From: Elusimicrobiota bacterium
GTDB lineage: Bacteria > Omnitrophota > Gorgyraeia > Zapsychrales > Fredricksoniimonadaceae
Direction of reading: 5' to 3'
Assembly: GCA_012514595.1 (NCBI GenBank)
Contig: JAAYZZ010000147.1
Coordinates: forward strand, 1 to 11,522
DNA: 11,522 nt
Shown: in pieces, positions 1-6,758 of the stretch
How the letters are laid out: each line of letters begins with the position of its first letter
How positions within the stretch are numbered: position 1 is the stretch's first letter
The notes under the pieces: model-generated
Database searches by the model: none
Told to the model about the DNA's origin: nothing
The model's input: the letters and a program-made list of their open reading frames with translations, nothing else
Made by a program: the position numbers and the translations under genes

Positions 1-2
1 AC

Positions 3-200
3 GGGAGCTTGGAGCTCGCCCTTCGCGCTCCGACGGAAAAGAATCGCGAGATGGTCTCGGCCGCGACGTGGGCGGCATTGGCGGATTATGCGCTCGAGAA
101 CAACGGCACCGACATTGAGCAGCTGAACGTTGTTGAGGAGAAGGAGGAGGCGGTCACGATACCCGACATCCAGGTCTTTAGAGGCGGAAGGGAGCTTTAA
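3..200 (+). CDS. cpaB: C-terminal part of a CpaB/RcpC-like Flp pilus assembly protein (partial)
   Basis: The frame is open from the first complete codon at 3 to the TAA at 198-200, giving 66 residues with the 5' end outside the window. It begins G-S-L-E-L-A-L-R-A-P, which resembles the G-x-[VL]-x-L-A-L-R-x-P stretch near the end of CpaB/RcpC proteins, and it ends with a short V-F-R-G-G-R-E-L tail of the kind common at CpaB C-termini. CpaB/RcpC proteins are periplasmic or inner-membrane-anchored, carry SAF domains, and help assemble or stabilise the secretin channel of Tad pili. The secretin gene starts only 3 bases after this stop, and cpaB-cpaC is the usual Tad order, which supports the call. 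The SAF domain itself is not in the window, so identity rests on the short motif and the neighbour. Confidence 0.72.
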   Translation, partial: GSLELALRAPTEKNREMVSAATWAALADYALENNGTDIEQLNVVEEKEEAVTIPDIQVFRGGREL

Positions 201-203
201 GTT

Positions 204-1844
204 ATGGGAGATCTTCTGACATCGATCGGAAAGCGGGGTCTTGTTGCAGGCATGGTCGCGGCAATGGTCCTCACGGCCTGTCCCTTCTCGGTCCGAGCGC
301 AGGGGGCTGATGAGACCGCAGAGATCATGATCGGGGACGTGTACACGACGGATGTGAGCGGATTGAAGCGTGTCTCCGTTGCCAATCCCGAGATCGCGGA
401 CATCACCGATGCCAATGCCACCAGCGTGGGCGTGATCGGAAAGACCGTGGGCCAGACCGGGCTTTTTATCTGGGATTCCTCTGGAAAAAAGACCGTGATC
501 CTGCGGGTTTATGAGGACGATCTGAGGTCTTTGAAAATGCGCGTTCGGACACTTCTGGAGAGCGCGGGGCTTATGGGACTGACCGTGCAGGAGAACGCCC
601 AGGAGGGAAAGGTGGTTGTTTCCGGCGATCTTCTGGATGAGAAGATGCCCTCCCTGACCAAGGCCCTGGAACCCGTCGCGGAAAAGACGATCGTTCTTGT
701 GAACAGCGAGAAGATCCAGGACCTGATCCAGATCGATATGCAGATCACAGAGCTGTCCACCACGCTCAGCAAGACCCTGGGTGTCGACTGGAACCAGTCT
801 ATCGGGATCTCCGAGTCGAATTTTCCCCAGACCGGAGAGATCGAGGATGTTTTCAAGTTGGGAGATTTCAATAGAGTAGACGCGATCGTGGCGACGATAA
901 ACACGATGATCACCGATGGCCGGGCCCGGATCATTTCCAAGCCGCGTCTGGTCGTCTCCGACGGGAAAGAGGCCAACCTCCTTGTGGGCGGAGAATATCC
1001 CATCAGGACCAGCGTTACCCAGGACGGGAACGGGAACGTGACGCAGGAGATCGAATATAAGGAATACGGCGTGAGCCTGGCGATCACCCCGACCTTGCGC
1101 GACGGGAAGATCGAGATCAGCATGAACACCGAGATCCGGGATATCGATTCCGCGCAACCGACCTTCGGGGACGCGGCGTTCATTGTGAGGTCGGCCCAGA
1201 CGCATCTTCTGCTGGATGACCGTCAGACGATCGTGCTGGCGGGGCTGATCAAGAAGCGGGACAACGAACAGGTGTCCCGGGTCCCCATTTTAGGAAAGAT
1301 CCCTCTGGTGGGAATACTTTTTCGTAAAGTAGAGACGCCGCTGGCCAATGAAGACACGGAGGTCGTGATCACGCTGACCCCGACGGTCCTCAAATCCAAG
1401 ACGCAGAAAAAGACCGCAGCCCCCGCCGCCGTTACGGCCGCGGCCGCTCCCCGGACGGTCGAGATGGTCCCGGTGGCGATCCCTCCCGAGAGGAACCGGG
1501 AGGACCTCCCGGTGATCTCGGAGAACGCGGTCAGCCGCGGATTTGCGCTCCCCCAGGCCATCGGGGCCTATGGTCTCCAGGTCCAGCAAAAGATCGCCTC
1601 GGCCGTAGCGTATCCGCTCGCGGCACGGGAGAACGGATGGCGCGGGACCGTCAAGGTCGAGATGGTCATCCGCAATGACGGGTCCTTGCGCGGCGCGACC
1701 GTGAAGGAGTCCTCCGGCTATGATGTGTTCGATCAGGACGCTGTGAATACGGCCTATATGCTGGCCCCGTATCCTTCGTTCCCCGCCGATCTCAAGGGAG
1801 AGCAGGTCTCTCTTGTGATCCCGATCGTGTATGGTCAGGATTGA
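204..1844 (+). CDS. cpaC: Tad pilus secretin (CpaC/RcpA) with a fused C-terminal TonB domain
   Basis: This 546-residue protein should form the outer-membrane secretin channel through which the Flp pilus is extruded. Residues 1-32 are a secretion signal (K10-R11, then a hydrophobic core). It could be cut after V-R-A32, but L23-T-A-C26 also fits a lipobox. Residues ~38-105 resemble the N-terminal pilus-secretin domain. Residues ~170-400 are the secretin core, including I-S-K-P-R-L, E-Y-G-V-S-L and the V360-P-I-L-G-K-I-P-L-V-G signature. An Ala/Pro-rich linker (~400-450) follows. Residues ~455-546 then match the TonB C-terminal fold pattern: A-Y-P (469-471), G-T-V-K-V-E, I-R-N-D-G-S-L and S-S-G-Y-D-V-F-D. 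CpaC/RcpA secretins normally end near the core. The ATG at 204 follows GGGAG (190-194) at about 9 bases. The gene lies 3 bases after cpaB and 36 bases before the ATPase gene, so co-transcription is likely. Confidence 0.92.
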   Translation: MGDLLTSIGKRGLVAGMVAAMVLTACPFSVRAQGADETAEIMIGDVYTTDVSGLKRVSVANPEIADITDANATSVGVIGKTVGQTGLFIWDSSGKKTVILRVYEDDLRSLKMRVRTLLESAGLMGLTVQENAQEGKVVVSGDLLDEKMPSLTKALEPVAEKTIVLVNSEKIQDLIQIDMQITELSTTLSKTLGVDWNQSIGISESNFPQTGEIEDVFKLGDFNRVDAIVATINTMITDGRARIISKPRLVVSDGKEANLLVGGEYPIRTSVTQDGNGNVTQEIEYKEYGVSLAITPTLRDGKIEISMNTEIRDIDSAQPTFGDAAFIVRSAQTHLLLDDRQTIVLAGLIKKRDNEQVSRVPILGKIPLVGILFRKVETPLANEDTEVVITLTPTVLKSKTQKKTAAPAAVTAAAAPRTVEMVPVAIPPERNREDLPVISENAVSRGFALPQAIGAYGLQVQQKIASAVAYPLAARENGWRGTVKVEMVIRNDGSLRGATVKESSGYDVFDQDAVNTAYMLAPYPSFPADLKGEQVSLVIPIVYGQD

Positions 1845-1880
1845 TGCGCTGAAAACCACGGATTGAACTGTTGAGGATCC

Positions 1881-4055
1881 ATGCCCGGAAAGGTCATATC
1901 TCTTTTCAGTAACAAGGGTGGCGTTGGAAAGACGTTCGTCAGCGTGAACACGGCGACCGCGCTCGCCCTGGCGGGCCACAAGGTCCTGATCGTGGACATG
2001 GACCTGCAGGCCGGAAAGGACATGGCCCGGATGCTCAATCTGGTCCCCTCCTTTTCCATGATCGATGCCATTCCGGAACTCATCAAGCCGCACGATGTTA
2101 TTCCCATCAAGAATTATGTGGCCTCCCATGTGAGCGGTCTTGACTTTATTCCTGCCGTCGGAAATGTCCGCCAGATCGGCCAGGTCACCAAGGAACAGAT
2201 CCAGGTGTTCTTCCGGAAGGTGGTCCAGGTTTATGATTATGTTGTTGTCGATCTGGGCGGACTTTTTTCCGAGACCGCCCTGACAACGCTCGATGTTTCC
2301 AACCTGATCCTTTTGATCGCGACCCCGGATGTCCTGGCCGTTTATCAGGTCAAGTGGGGGGTCGAGATCCTTCAGAACCAGCATTTTCCGATGCGGATGA
2401 TCCGTCTTGTCCTTAATCGCGCCGAGAGCCACGGGGGGGTCGCCTCTCAGGAGGTCCAGATGGCCCTGGGCCTTGATGTCATCGGGCGCATCCCTTCCGA
2501 CGGACGCATCGTAGGCCTTTCCCTGAATCGGGGAGTCCCGGCCGTTGTGGACAATCCCCGTTCGCGTGTGGCCACGGCCTTCCATGATCTGGCCCGTTCC
2601 CTGGAAGAGCAGTCCATCTATGTCCAGGTCTCGGATGAGATCCGTGTCCGCGCCACCCAGGAAGAGAAGAAAAAAGAAGATTTCTGGGAGAAGTTCGGCG
2701 TCGTGGAGGGGATCTCGCGGGCCAAGGTCGTCTATACGACCAAGAAGGAAGAGGACGAGGTCGTCAAGCTCAAGAAGCGCGTGCATGAGAAGCTCGTCGA
2801 GAAGATGAATCTTCGCGTGATGACGCCCGAGGCCATGGCCAATCCGGAACAGGCCGCGGCGATCAAGAAAGAGGCGCAGAAGCACATCATCGATATCATG
2901 GCGGACGAGGCGGGCGCGGTCATGTCCTCGCACGAGGCCCGTTCGCGGATCGTGCAGGAGATCATCAACGAGGCGCTCGGCCTTGGAGCGCTCGAAGAGT
3001 TTTTGGCGGATCCGGACGTGACCGATATCATGGTCAACAGCAAGGACGAGATCTATGTCGAGAAGGGCGGGAAGCTTGTTCTGACGAACAAGAAGTTCAT
3101 GTCCGATTCCCATGTCCGCATGGTGATCGAGCGCATCATTGCCCCCCTGGGCCGGCGTATCGACGAGTCGGTGCCCATGGTCGACGCCCGAACCCCCGAA
3201 GGGTCGCGCATCAATGCGATCATCCCTCCGCTCTCTTTGCGGGGGCCGATGATCACCATCCGAAAGTTCGCCCAGGAGCGCCTGACGATGGACGATCTGA
3301 TCTATCGCTATCGCAGCATTGTGGAACCGATGGCCAAGTTCATCGAGGCCGCGGTCGTCTGCCGCATGAACATCCTGGTTTCCGGCGGGACGGGGTCGGG
3401 GAAGACCACGCTCCTGAACATCATCTCGCACTACATTCCCGACGGTCAGAGGATTATCACGATCGAGGACGCGGCGGAGCTCAAGATCAACAAGGACCAT
3501 TGGGCGCGTCTCGAATCGCGTCCGCCGAACCTGGAGGGGCGGGGGCAGGTCACGATCCGGGACCTGTTCGTGAACACGCTTCGTATGCGCCCCGACCGCA
3601 TCATCATCGGTGAGTGCCGAGGCGCCGAGGTCCTGGACATGCTCCAGGCCATGAACACCGGTCATGACGGATCCTTGACGACCATCCATGCCAACAGCAC
3701 GAGGGACGCCATCACGCGTCTCAATTCGCTCATCCTTTTGAGCGGACTTGAACTGCCGCTGCGTGCGGCCTACGAGATGATCGCCTCGGCCCTGAACATC
3801 GTGGTCCACGTCAACCGCGGATCCGACGGCCGTCGGCGGGTCGTGGCGATCTCGGAGCTGACCGGGGAGCTTATCGACGGGATCCCCGAGGTGAAGGATA
3901 TCTTCATTTTCGATCAGAAGGGGATCGACTCCGAGGGGAACATCATCGGGGACTACCGGCCGACCGGATATATCCCGGGCTGTTATGAGAAGTTCTTGCG
4001 CCGCGGGATCGACATCGGACAGGACCTCTTCACACCCCAAAAGACCGACGCCTAA
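1881..4055 (+). CDS. cpaF: Fused CpaE/TadZ MinD-like ATPase and CpaF/TadA pilus motor ATPase
   Basis: This is one continuous 724-residue frame covering two proteins that are usually separate. Residues 1-~255 are a ParA/MinD-type ATPase: deviant Walker A K12-G-G-V-G-K-T18, the D-M-D-L-Q-A-G switch region, and V-V-V-D-L-G-G. This is the CpaE/TadZ polar-localisation role, but the N-terminal receiver-like domain common in CpaE is missing. A charged Lys/Glu-rich linker (~255-310) leads into CpaF/TadA, the cytoplasmic hexameric ATPase that powers pilus assembly. There I see the N-terminal domain (L-G-A-L-E-E-F-L-A-D, D-I-M-V-N), Walker A G502-G-T-G-S-G-K-T-T510, an E-D-A-A-E-L Asp box, L-R-M-R-P-D-R with Walker B I-I-I-G-E578, and the His box G-H595-D-G-S-L-T-T-I-H603-A-N. 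No stop or frame change occurs between the halves. GAGG lies 4 bases before the ATG. The stop abuts the next start directly. Confidence 0.95.
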   Translation: MPGKVISLFSNKGGVGKTFVSVNTATALALAGHKVLIVDMDLQAGKDMARMLNLVPSFSMIDAIPELIKPHDVIPIKNYVASHVSGLDFIPAVGNVRQIGQVTKEQIQVFFRKVVQVYDYVVVDLGGLFSETALTTLDVSNLILLIATPDVLAVYQVKWGVEILQNQHFPMRMIRLVLNRAESHGGVASQEVQMALGLDVIGRIPSDGRIVGLSLNRGVPAVVDNPRSRVATAFHDLARSLEEQSIYVQVSDEIRVRATQEEKKKEDFWEKFGVVEGISRAKVVYTTKKEEDEVVKLKKRVHEKLVEKMNLRVMTPEAMANPEQAAAIKKEAQKHIIDIMADEAGAVMSSHEARSRIVQEIINEALGLGALEEFLADPDVTDIMVNSKDEIYVEKGGKLVLTNKKFMSDSHVRMVIERIIAPLGRRIDESVPMVDARTPEGSRINAIIPPLSLRGPMITIRKFAQERLTMDDLIYRYRSIVEPMAKFIEAAVVCRMNILVSGGTGSGKTTLLNIISHYIPDGQRIITIEDAAELKINKDHWARLESRPPNLEGRGQVTIRDLFVNTLRMRPDRIIIGECRGAEVLDMLQAMNTGHDGSLTTIHANSTRDAITRLNSLILLSGLELPLRAAYEMIASALNIVVHVNRGSDGRRRVVAISELTGELIDGIPEVKDIFIFDQKGIDSEGNIIGDYRPTGYIPGCYEKFLRRGIDIGQDLFTPQKTDA

Positions 4056-4412
4056 ATGGTCGCACGGATCCTCCATCAAAGAACAGGCACGGTTCTTGCG
4101 GATCGTGCGGTCGTTGCGGATCGTCCCTGGAGCCGGATGAGGGGCCTCTTGGGCCGAAAGACATTTCTCGCCGGTGAGGCCCTCCTCATTCGTCCCTGTT
4201 CGTCGGTCCACATGTTCTTTATGCGGTTTGCCATCGATATCGTCTTCCTTGATCCTCAATACCGTGCGGTGGGACTGCTCGCAGATCTTCGGCCCTGGAC
4301 CGTGAGCCCGGTTTTCTGGAAAGCGCATAGCGCCCTCGAGCTTCCGGCCGGAACTCTCTCCAGGGCAGATGTCAGGGTCGGTGATATCCTCACAATTTCA
4401 TTTCAGAAATAG
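4056..4412 (+). CDS. DUF192 family protein
   Basis: This 118-residue protein matches the DUF192 pattern: M28-R-G-L-L-G-R34, an L-L-I-R-P-C-S-S-V-H52-M-F-F-M56 strand region, I60-D61-I-V-F-L-D, and the C-terminal L-E95-L-P-A-G99-T followed by V-G-D-I-L. DUF192 domains are small folds of about 110-120 residues with no settled biochemical role, so this is a full-length, single-domain member. Members can carry a signal peptide, but none is evident here, which suggests the cytoplasm. The ATG follows the CpaE-CpaF stop codon with no gap and has no strong Shine-Dalgarno sequence, so translation is probably coupled to the upstream gene. A Tad-related role is inferred only from this tight linkage. Confidence 0.87.
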   Translation: MVARILHQRTGTVLADRAVVADRPWSRMRGLLGRKTFLAGEALLIRPCSSVHMFFMRFAIDIVFLDPQYRAVGLLADLRPWTVSPVFWKAHSALELPAGTLSRADVRVGDILTISFQK

Positions 4413-4460
4413 AAAGACCCGTGTTAATTTATTGAAGGATCAAGAGGTTGCGTAGCACTG

Positions 4461-4475
4461 TGTCCAGAGTGGACA
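4461..4475. promoter_or_regulatory. Perfect 15-bp palindrome just before the HTH gene, candidate operator
   Basis: The sequence TGTCCAGAGTGGACA has 6-bp perfectly complementary arms and a 3-base centre, and it ends 4 bases before the ATG at 4480. It occupies the place where a ribosome binding site would sit; only a weak GAG lies inside it. A dimeric DNA-binding protein bound here could block transcription or initiation, and the RNA form could hide the start region. The adjacent gene encodes an HTH protein, so autoregulation is an attractive guess. It could also be the terminal repeat of an old mobile element. I found no second full copy in the window. Confidence 0.5.
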
Positions 4476-4479
4476 AATT

Positions 4480-6396
4480 ATGGGCGTTGTTTATAAATTA
4501 AGACAAGAGGTCATTGATTTCATCATTGACCGCAAGCAGAAAGACCCTGCCATCAGTTGTCGGAAAATGGTAGGGGTCGTTCAAGAGCGCTTTCAGGTCG
4601 AGGTGTCCAAGTCCTCGGTCAATGCGGTGATGAAGCAGGCTGCGTTGAGCAATCCGGTCGGCCGGCCTTCTCACGCCAAGCCCCCGAAGAATTTTTCGAT
4701 CCCCAGGGAAAAGAAGGCGGTTCTCATGAAAAATGTGGAGCCGTTCCTTTCCGTCCCTCTTCCCGCGCCCGTTCCGGCGCAGGAACTCCCTGCACCTTTG
4801 CCCGAACCCTTGCCCCAGGTCCCTGAACGACTGAAGATCGCGGAAGGGGCAGAAATCGTTCCCGAGGTCGCGGGGAATGCCTTCGAGCCTCTTGAAAGGT
4901 CTGAAGAAGAGGCGCCGGAACCGGAAACAGTTCCGGAAGGGCGCGAGGATCTCGAGGGGTCCGCGGCGTCCGAGGAGTTCGGGAACCTGTCCATCGAAGA
5001 GCCGGTTGTTCAGACGTCCTTGATGCCGGATATTTGCGCCGTCCCTGTCGCTGTCCCGGATGCGGAAGAGGTCCGCCTCGAGCTGGTCCGGGCCTCTGCG
5101 GATGGTCCGGAGGGCACGGATCGATTTTGGGATGATGCGGTCGGGATCAGATACGAACAGGGGGGCATGCTTGCCGTCTGCGCGCTCTTTTGGGCCGCGA
5201 CGGAAGGATTGAGGATCCGGGAAGCCGCGGGGATTTCTCCGTCGGAAAAGAATGCGGGAGCCCGTGAATATCTTTGGAAGGCACAGCTGGTCCGTAAGCT
5301 TTTGGTCCCTCCCGATGATCCCGCACCGGATCCGGACATCTTCCAGATTCTTGGCGCAGAAGTGGCTGCGGGTCCGCAAGAGCCACGTTTGGAGTTGACG
5401 CCAGAACAGGCCATCCGCGTGGAAAGCCTTCTGGGCTCTGCCTCGAGCGCGGCCCATGCGGTCCGTCTTTCCGACGGGAAAGGAAATGTCCTTATTTGCG
5501 ATCCTCTTTTGTCTTGCGTGGACGGGGAGGCGGGGGATCCTCCCATCCCTCTTTTTTCGAGCGTGCGGCTTTGTGCGGATCTTTTGGTCGCGAACACAGA
5601 ACCGCTTGTCCTTCATTCCCTTCCGGAAGGGGTTTTCAAGGGGGACGCCCTTCTTTTCTTTCAGCTCATGGGAACGCAGCAGGGCCTGAGCCGGGTGGAG
5701 GTTTTGGGAGAGGGCGGGAAGGTTCTTTTTGAAACGTCGGATGTCCCGCAGATGTCCCGTATCTTTGTGGCGCGGGCAGCACTGACCGATGAGGAATTCG
5801 CTCGTCTCGATACGGACGTGATCCAGAATCCGCAGTCTTTTTTTGATCCATTTTCCGATCAGCAGCTCACCTTTTCGGAAACGCAGCTCTCCCTTGCTGA
5901 CGGGGATGTCCTGCGGGTTCTGGTTGTTGAGAAAGAAGGAAGAGGGGAAAAGATGTGTTTGTTGACCAATGCCTTTGGTCTTTCTTCCCGGGACATCCTC
6001 TTTTGTTATGGAAAGAGAGGCTTTTTCTCATTGCACCACAATGAATCGAAAAAATACAACAAAAGCACATCTTTTATGGGAAATACAATCAAAAATGAAC
6101 AAGAATATAGCAACAACACTCCACTTTCAAATAATAGCGCCCTTGAAGTCGTGAAGGGTGTCGTTTCTTCTTTATTGAACATGTTTTGGGGATTATCCGG
6201 GGCAGAATGGGCCAAAGACATCGCGCTTCTCTCCGGAGAGGTCAAAAGAAAAAAGGGGTTTCTTTTGATTCGGCTGGAACTTCCTGCGGGCCTTGAACCG
6301 CGCGACGGCCTTGGGGATTTTCTGCAACGATTGAATGCGATGGGAATTCCGGATGGCCAGGGACATGTCCTCTTTTTCTCGTCTTGCTCCGCGTGA
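4480..6396 (+). CDS. HTH-containing protein of unknown function with Pro/Glu-rich linker
   Basis: I do not recognise this 638-residue protein as a named family. Residues ~6-62 look like a transposase/homeodomain-type helix-turn-helix: a helix around I-S-C-R-K-M-V-G-V-V-Q-E-R-F, a short turn, then a recognition-like helix S-K-S-S-V-N-A-V-M-K-Q-A-A-L, followed by a basic N-P-V-G-R-P-S arm. Residues ~83-180 are a disordered-looking Pro/Glu/Ala linker. The rest (~190-638) seems globular and mixed alpha/beta, with a hydrophobic stretch at G228-G-M-L-A-V-C-A-L-F-W-A-A, and no catalytic motif I can name. Residues 521-553 are Asn/Lys-rich and encoded by unusually AT-rich DNA. No signal peptide or clear membrane helix is seen. 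It lies between the assembly module and the pilin array, so it could regulate either. A domesticated transposase is the main alternative. The ATG at 4480 is the only start that keeps the whole HTH. Confidence 0.72.
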   Translation: MGVVYKLRQEVIDFIIDRKQKDPAISCRKMVGVVQERFQVEVSKSSVNAVMKQAALSNPVGRPSHAKPPKNFSIPREKKAVLMKNVEPFLSVPLPAPVPAQELPAPLPEPLPQVPERLKIAEGAEIVPEVAGNAFEPLERSEEEAPEPETVPEGREDLEGSAASEEFGNLSIEEPVVQTSLMPDICAVPVAVPDAEEVRLELVRASADGPEGTDRFWDDAVGIRYEQGGMLAVCALFWAATEGLRIREAAGISPSEKNAGAREYLWKAQLVRKLLVPPDDPAPDPDIFQILGAEVAAGPQEPRLELTPEQAIRVESLLGSASSAAHAVRLSDGKGNVLICDPLLSCVDGEAGDPPIPLFSSVRLCADLLVANTEPLVLHSLPEGVFKGDALLFFQLMGTQQGLSRVEVLGEGGKVLFETSDVPQMSRIFVARAALTDEEFARLDTDVIQNPQSFFDPFSDQQLTFSETQLSLADGDVLRVLVVEKEGRGEKMCLLTNAFGLSSRDILFCYGKRGFFSLHHNESKKYNKSTSFMGNTIKNEQEYSNNTPLSNNSALEVVKGVVSSLLNMFWGLSGAEWAKDIALLSGEVKRKKGFLLIRLELPAGLEPRDGLGDFLQRLNAMGIPDGQGHVLFFSSCSA

Positions 6397-6408
6397 TCTC
6401 TTCTTCCG

Positions 6409-6450
6409 CCCTGGCCTTTGTGCGCCGGGAAAGCGCTTTCTGTTTTCTTT
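6409..6450 (+). terminator. Possible terminator region after the HTH gene
   Basis: A stem can form between C6409-C6415 and G6424-G6429 (CCC-t-GGC against GCCGGG, one bulged T, 8-base loop). The 12-bp palindrome GAAAGCGCTTTC (6429-6440) follows at once, then the T-rich run TGTTTTCTTT. Either element could end the upstream transcript before the pilin promoter. The stem is bulged and the U-run is interrupted, so this is a weak call. The palindrome lies about 20 bases upstream of the putative -35 and could equally be an operator. Confidence 0.35.
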
Positions 6451-6459
6451 GATTTCTTA

Positions 6460-6488
6460 TTAAAAACTTAAAATGCGTATGCTATACT
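6460..6488 (+). promoter_or_regulatory. Sigma-70-type promoter with extended -10 for the pilin array
   Basis: TTAAAA (6460-6465) matches 4 of 6 bases of the -35 consensus. A 17-base spacer separates it from TATACT (6483-6488), which matches 5 of 6 bases of the -10 consensus. TG sits at 6480-6481, one base before the -10, giving an extended -10 element. The surrounding DNA is AT-rich relative to the genes on either side. Transcription would start near 6494-6497, leaving a leader of about 75 bases before the first pilin gene. This is the only good promoter I see in the pilin region. Confidence 0.65.
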
Positions 6489-6496
6489 TCAACTAT

Positions 6497-6513
6497 CCTT
6501 GCGAGACGCAAGG
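6497..6513 (+). promoter_or_regulatory. Stem-loop at the predicted 5' end of the pilin transcript
   Basis: CCTTGCG (6497-6503) and CGCAAGG (6507-6513) pair perfectly over 7 bp around an AGA loop. The hairpin begins within a few bases of the expected transcription start. In bacteria a 5'-terminal hairpin often protects mRNA from RppH/RNase E-type decay, which would suit highly expressed pilin genes. As DNA, the same palindrome could be an operator. Confidence 0.5.
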
Positions 6514-6518
6514 GAGGG

Positions 6519-6543
6519 CAGACCAAGAGGGGGACCGGGTCTG
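6519..6543 (+). promoter_or_regulatory. Second leader stem-loop upstream of the first pilin gene
   Basis: CAGACC (6519-6524) pairs with GGTCTG (6538-6543) over 6 bp, enclosing a 13-base purine-rich loop. It follows the first leader hairpin and ends 27 bases before the first pilin ATG. The Shine-Dalgarno of that gene (AAGGGAG, 6558-6564) is outside the stem. A role in mRNA stability or translational control is possible but unproven. Confidence 0.35.
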
Positions 6544-6570
6544 TTCTCGTGCCAAAAAAGGGAGCCAAGG

Positions 6571-6729
6571 ATGTTCCGTCGATCTTCCATGACGCGCGCG
6601 CAAAGCATGATTGAATACGCGGTGGTCGCCACGGTCGTGGCTGCGGCGCTCGGGGCCATGAGCACCTATATTTATCGGGCGGTGCAGGCCAAGCAGGCGG
6701 ACATTCTGGAGTACAGTCGTACGGATTAA
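6571..6729 (+). CDS. Flp-type prepilin 1 (short, 52 aa)
   Basis: This is the first and most Flp-like of the array. The leader M-F-R-R-S-S-M-T-R-A10 is basic, with predicted cleavage before Q11-S-M-I-E-Y16, placing Glu at +5 and Tyr at +6 as in Flp pilins cut by a TadV/CpaA-type peptidase. A hydrophobic helix of about 22 residues follows, then a short polar tail, so the mature protein is about 42 residues. Flp pilins are inner-membrane precursors that polymerise through the hydrophobic helix. AAGGGAG lies 6 bases before the ATG at 6571, which is preferred over upstream non-ATG starts because it gives the usual short leader. It is the first gene after the promoter and leader and may be the major subunit. 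It lacks the long C-terminal domains of its class B and C neighbours. Confidence 0.85.
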   Translation: MFRRSSMTRAQSMIEYAVVATVVAAALGAMSTYIYRAVQAKQADILEYSRTD

Positions 6730-6758
6730 ACCGGACAGGCCTTGTGAAGGAGGGGACC

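Noticed and set aside
1290..4328. A reverse-strand open frame of 1012 codons spanning the secretin end, the ATPase fusion and the DUF192 gene
   Set aside because: Its product is a low-complexity mix of Asp, Arg, His, Gly and Leu without domains, and it lies opposite genes with clear motifs. It is a by-product of GC-biased codon use.
4433..4460. A promoter for the HTH gene (TTGAAG and a -10-like TAGCAC)
   Set aside because: The -10 match is poor and the spacing short; I could not support a promoter in this 67-base gap beyond the palindrome itself.
4498..5616. Reverse-strand frame of 372 codons inside the HTH gene
   Set aside because: Arg/Phe-rich shadow with no start signal or recognisable motif.
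6409..6430. Possible sigma-54 promoter (GG...GC) upstream of the pilin array
   Set aside because: The spacing between GG and GC is 9 bases, not 10, and the flanking consensus is missing; the sigma-70-type promoter at 6460-6488 is much better.
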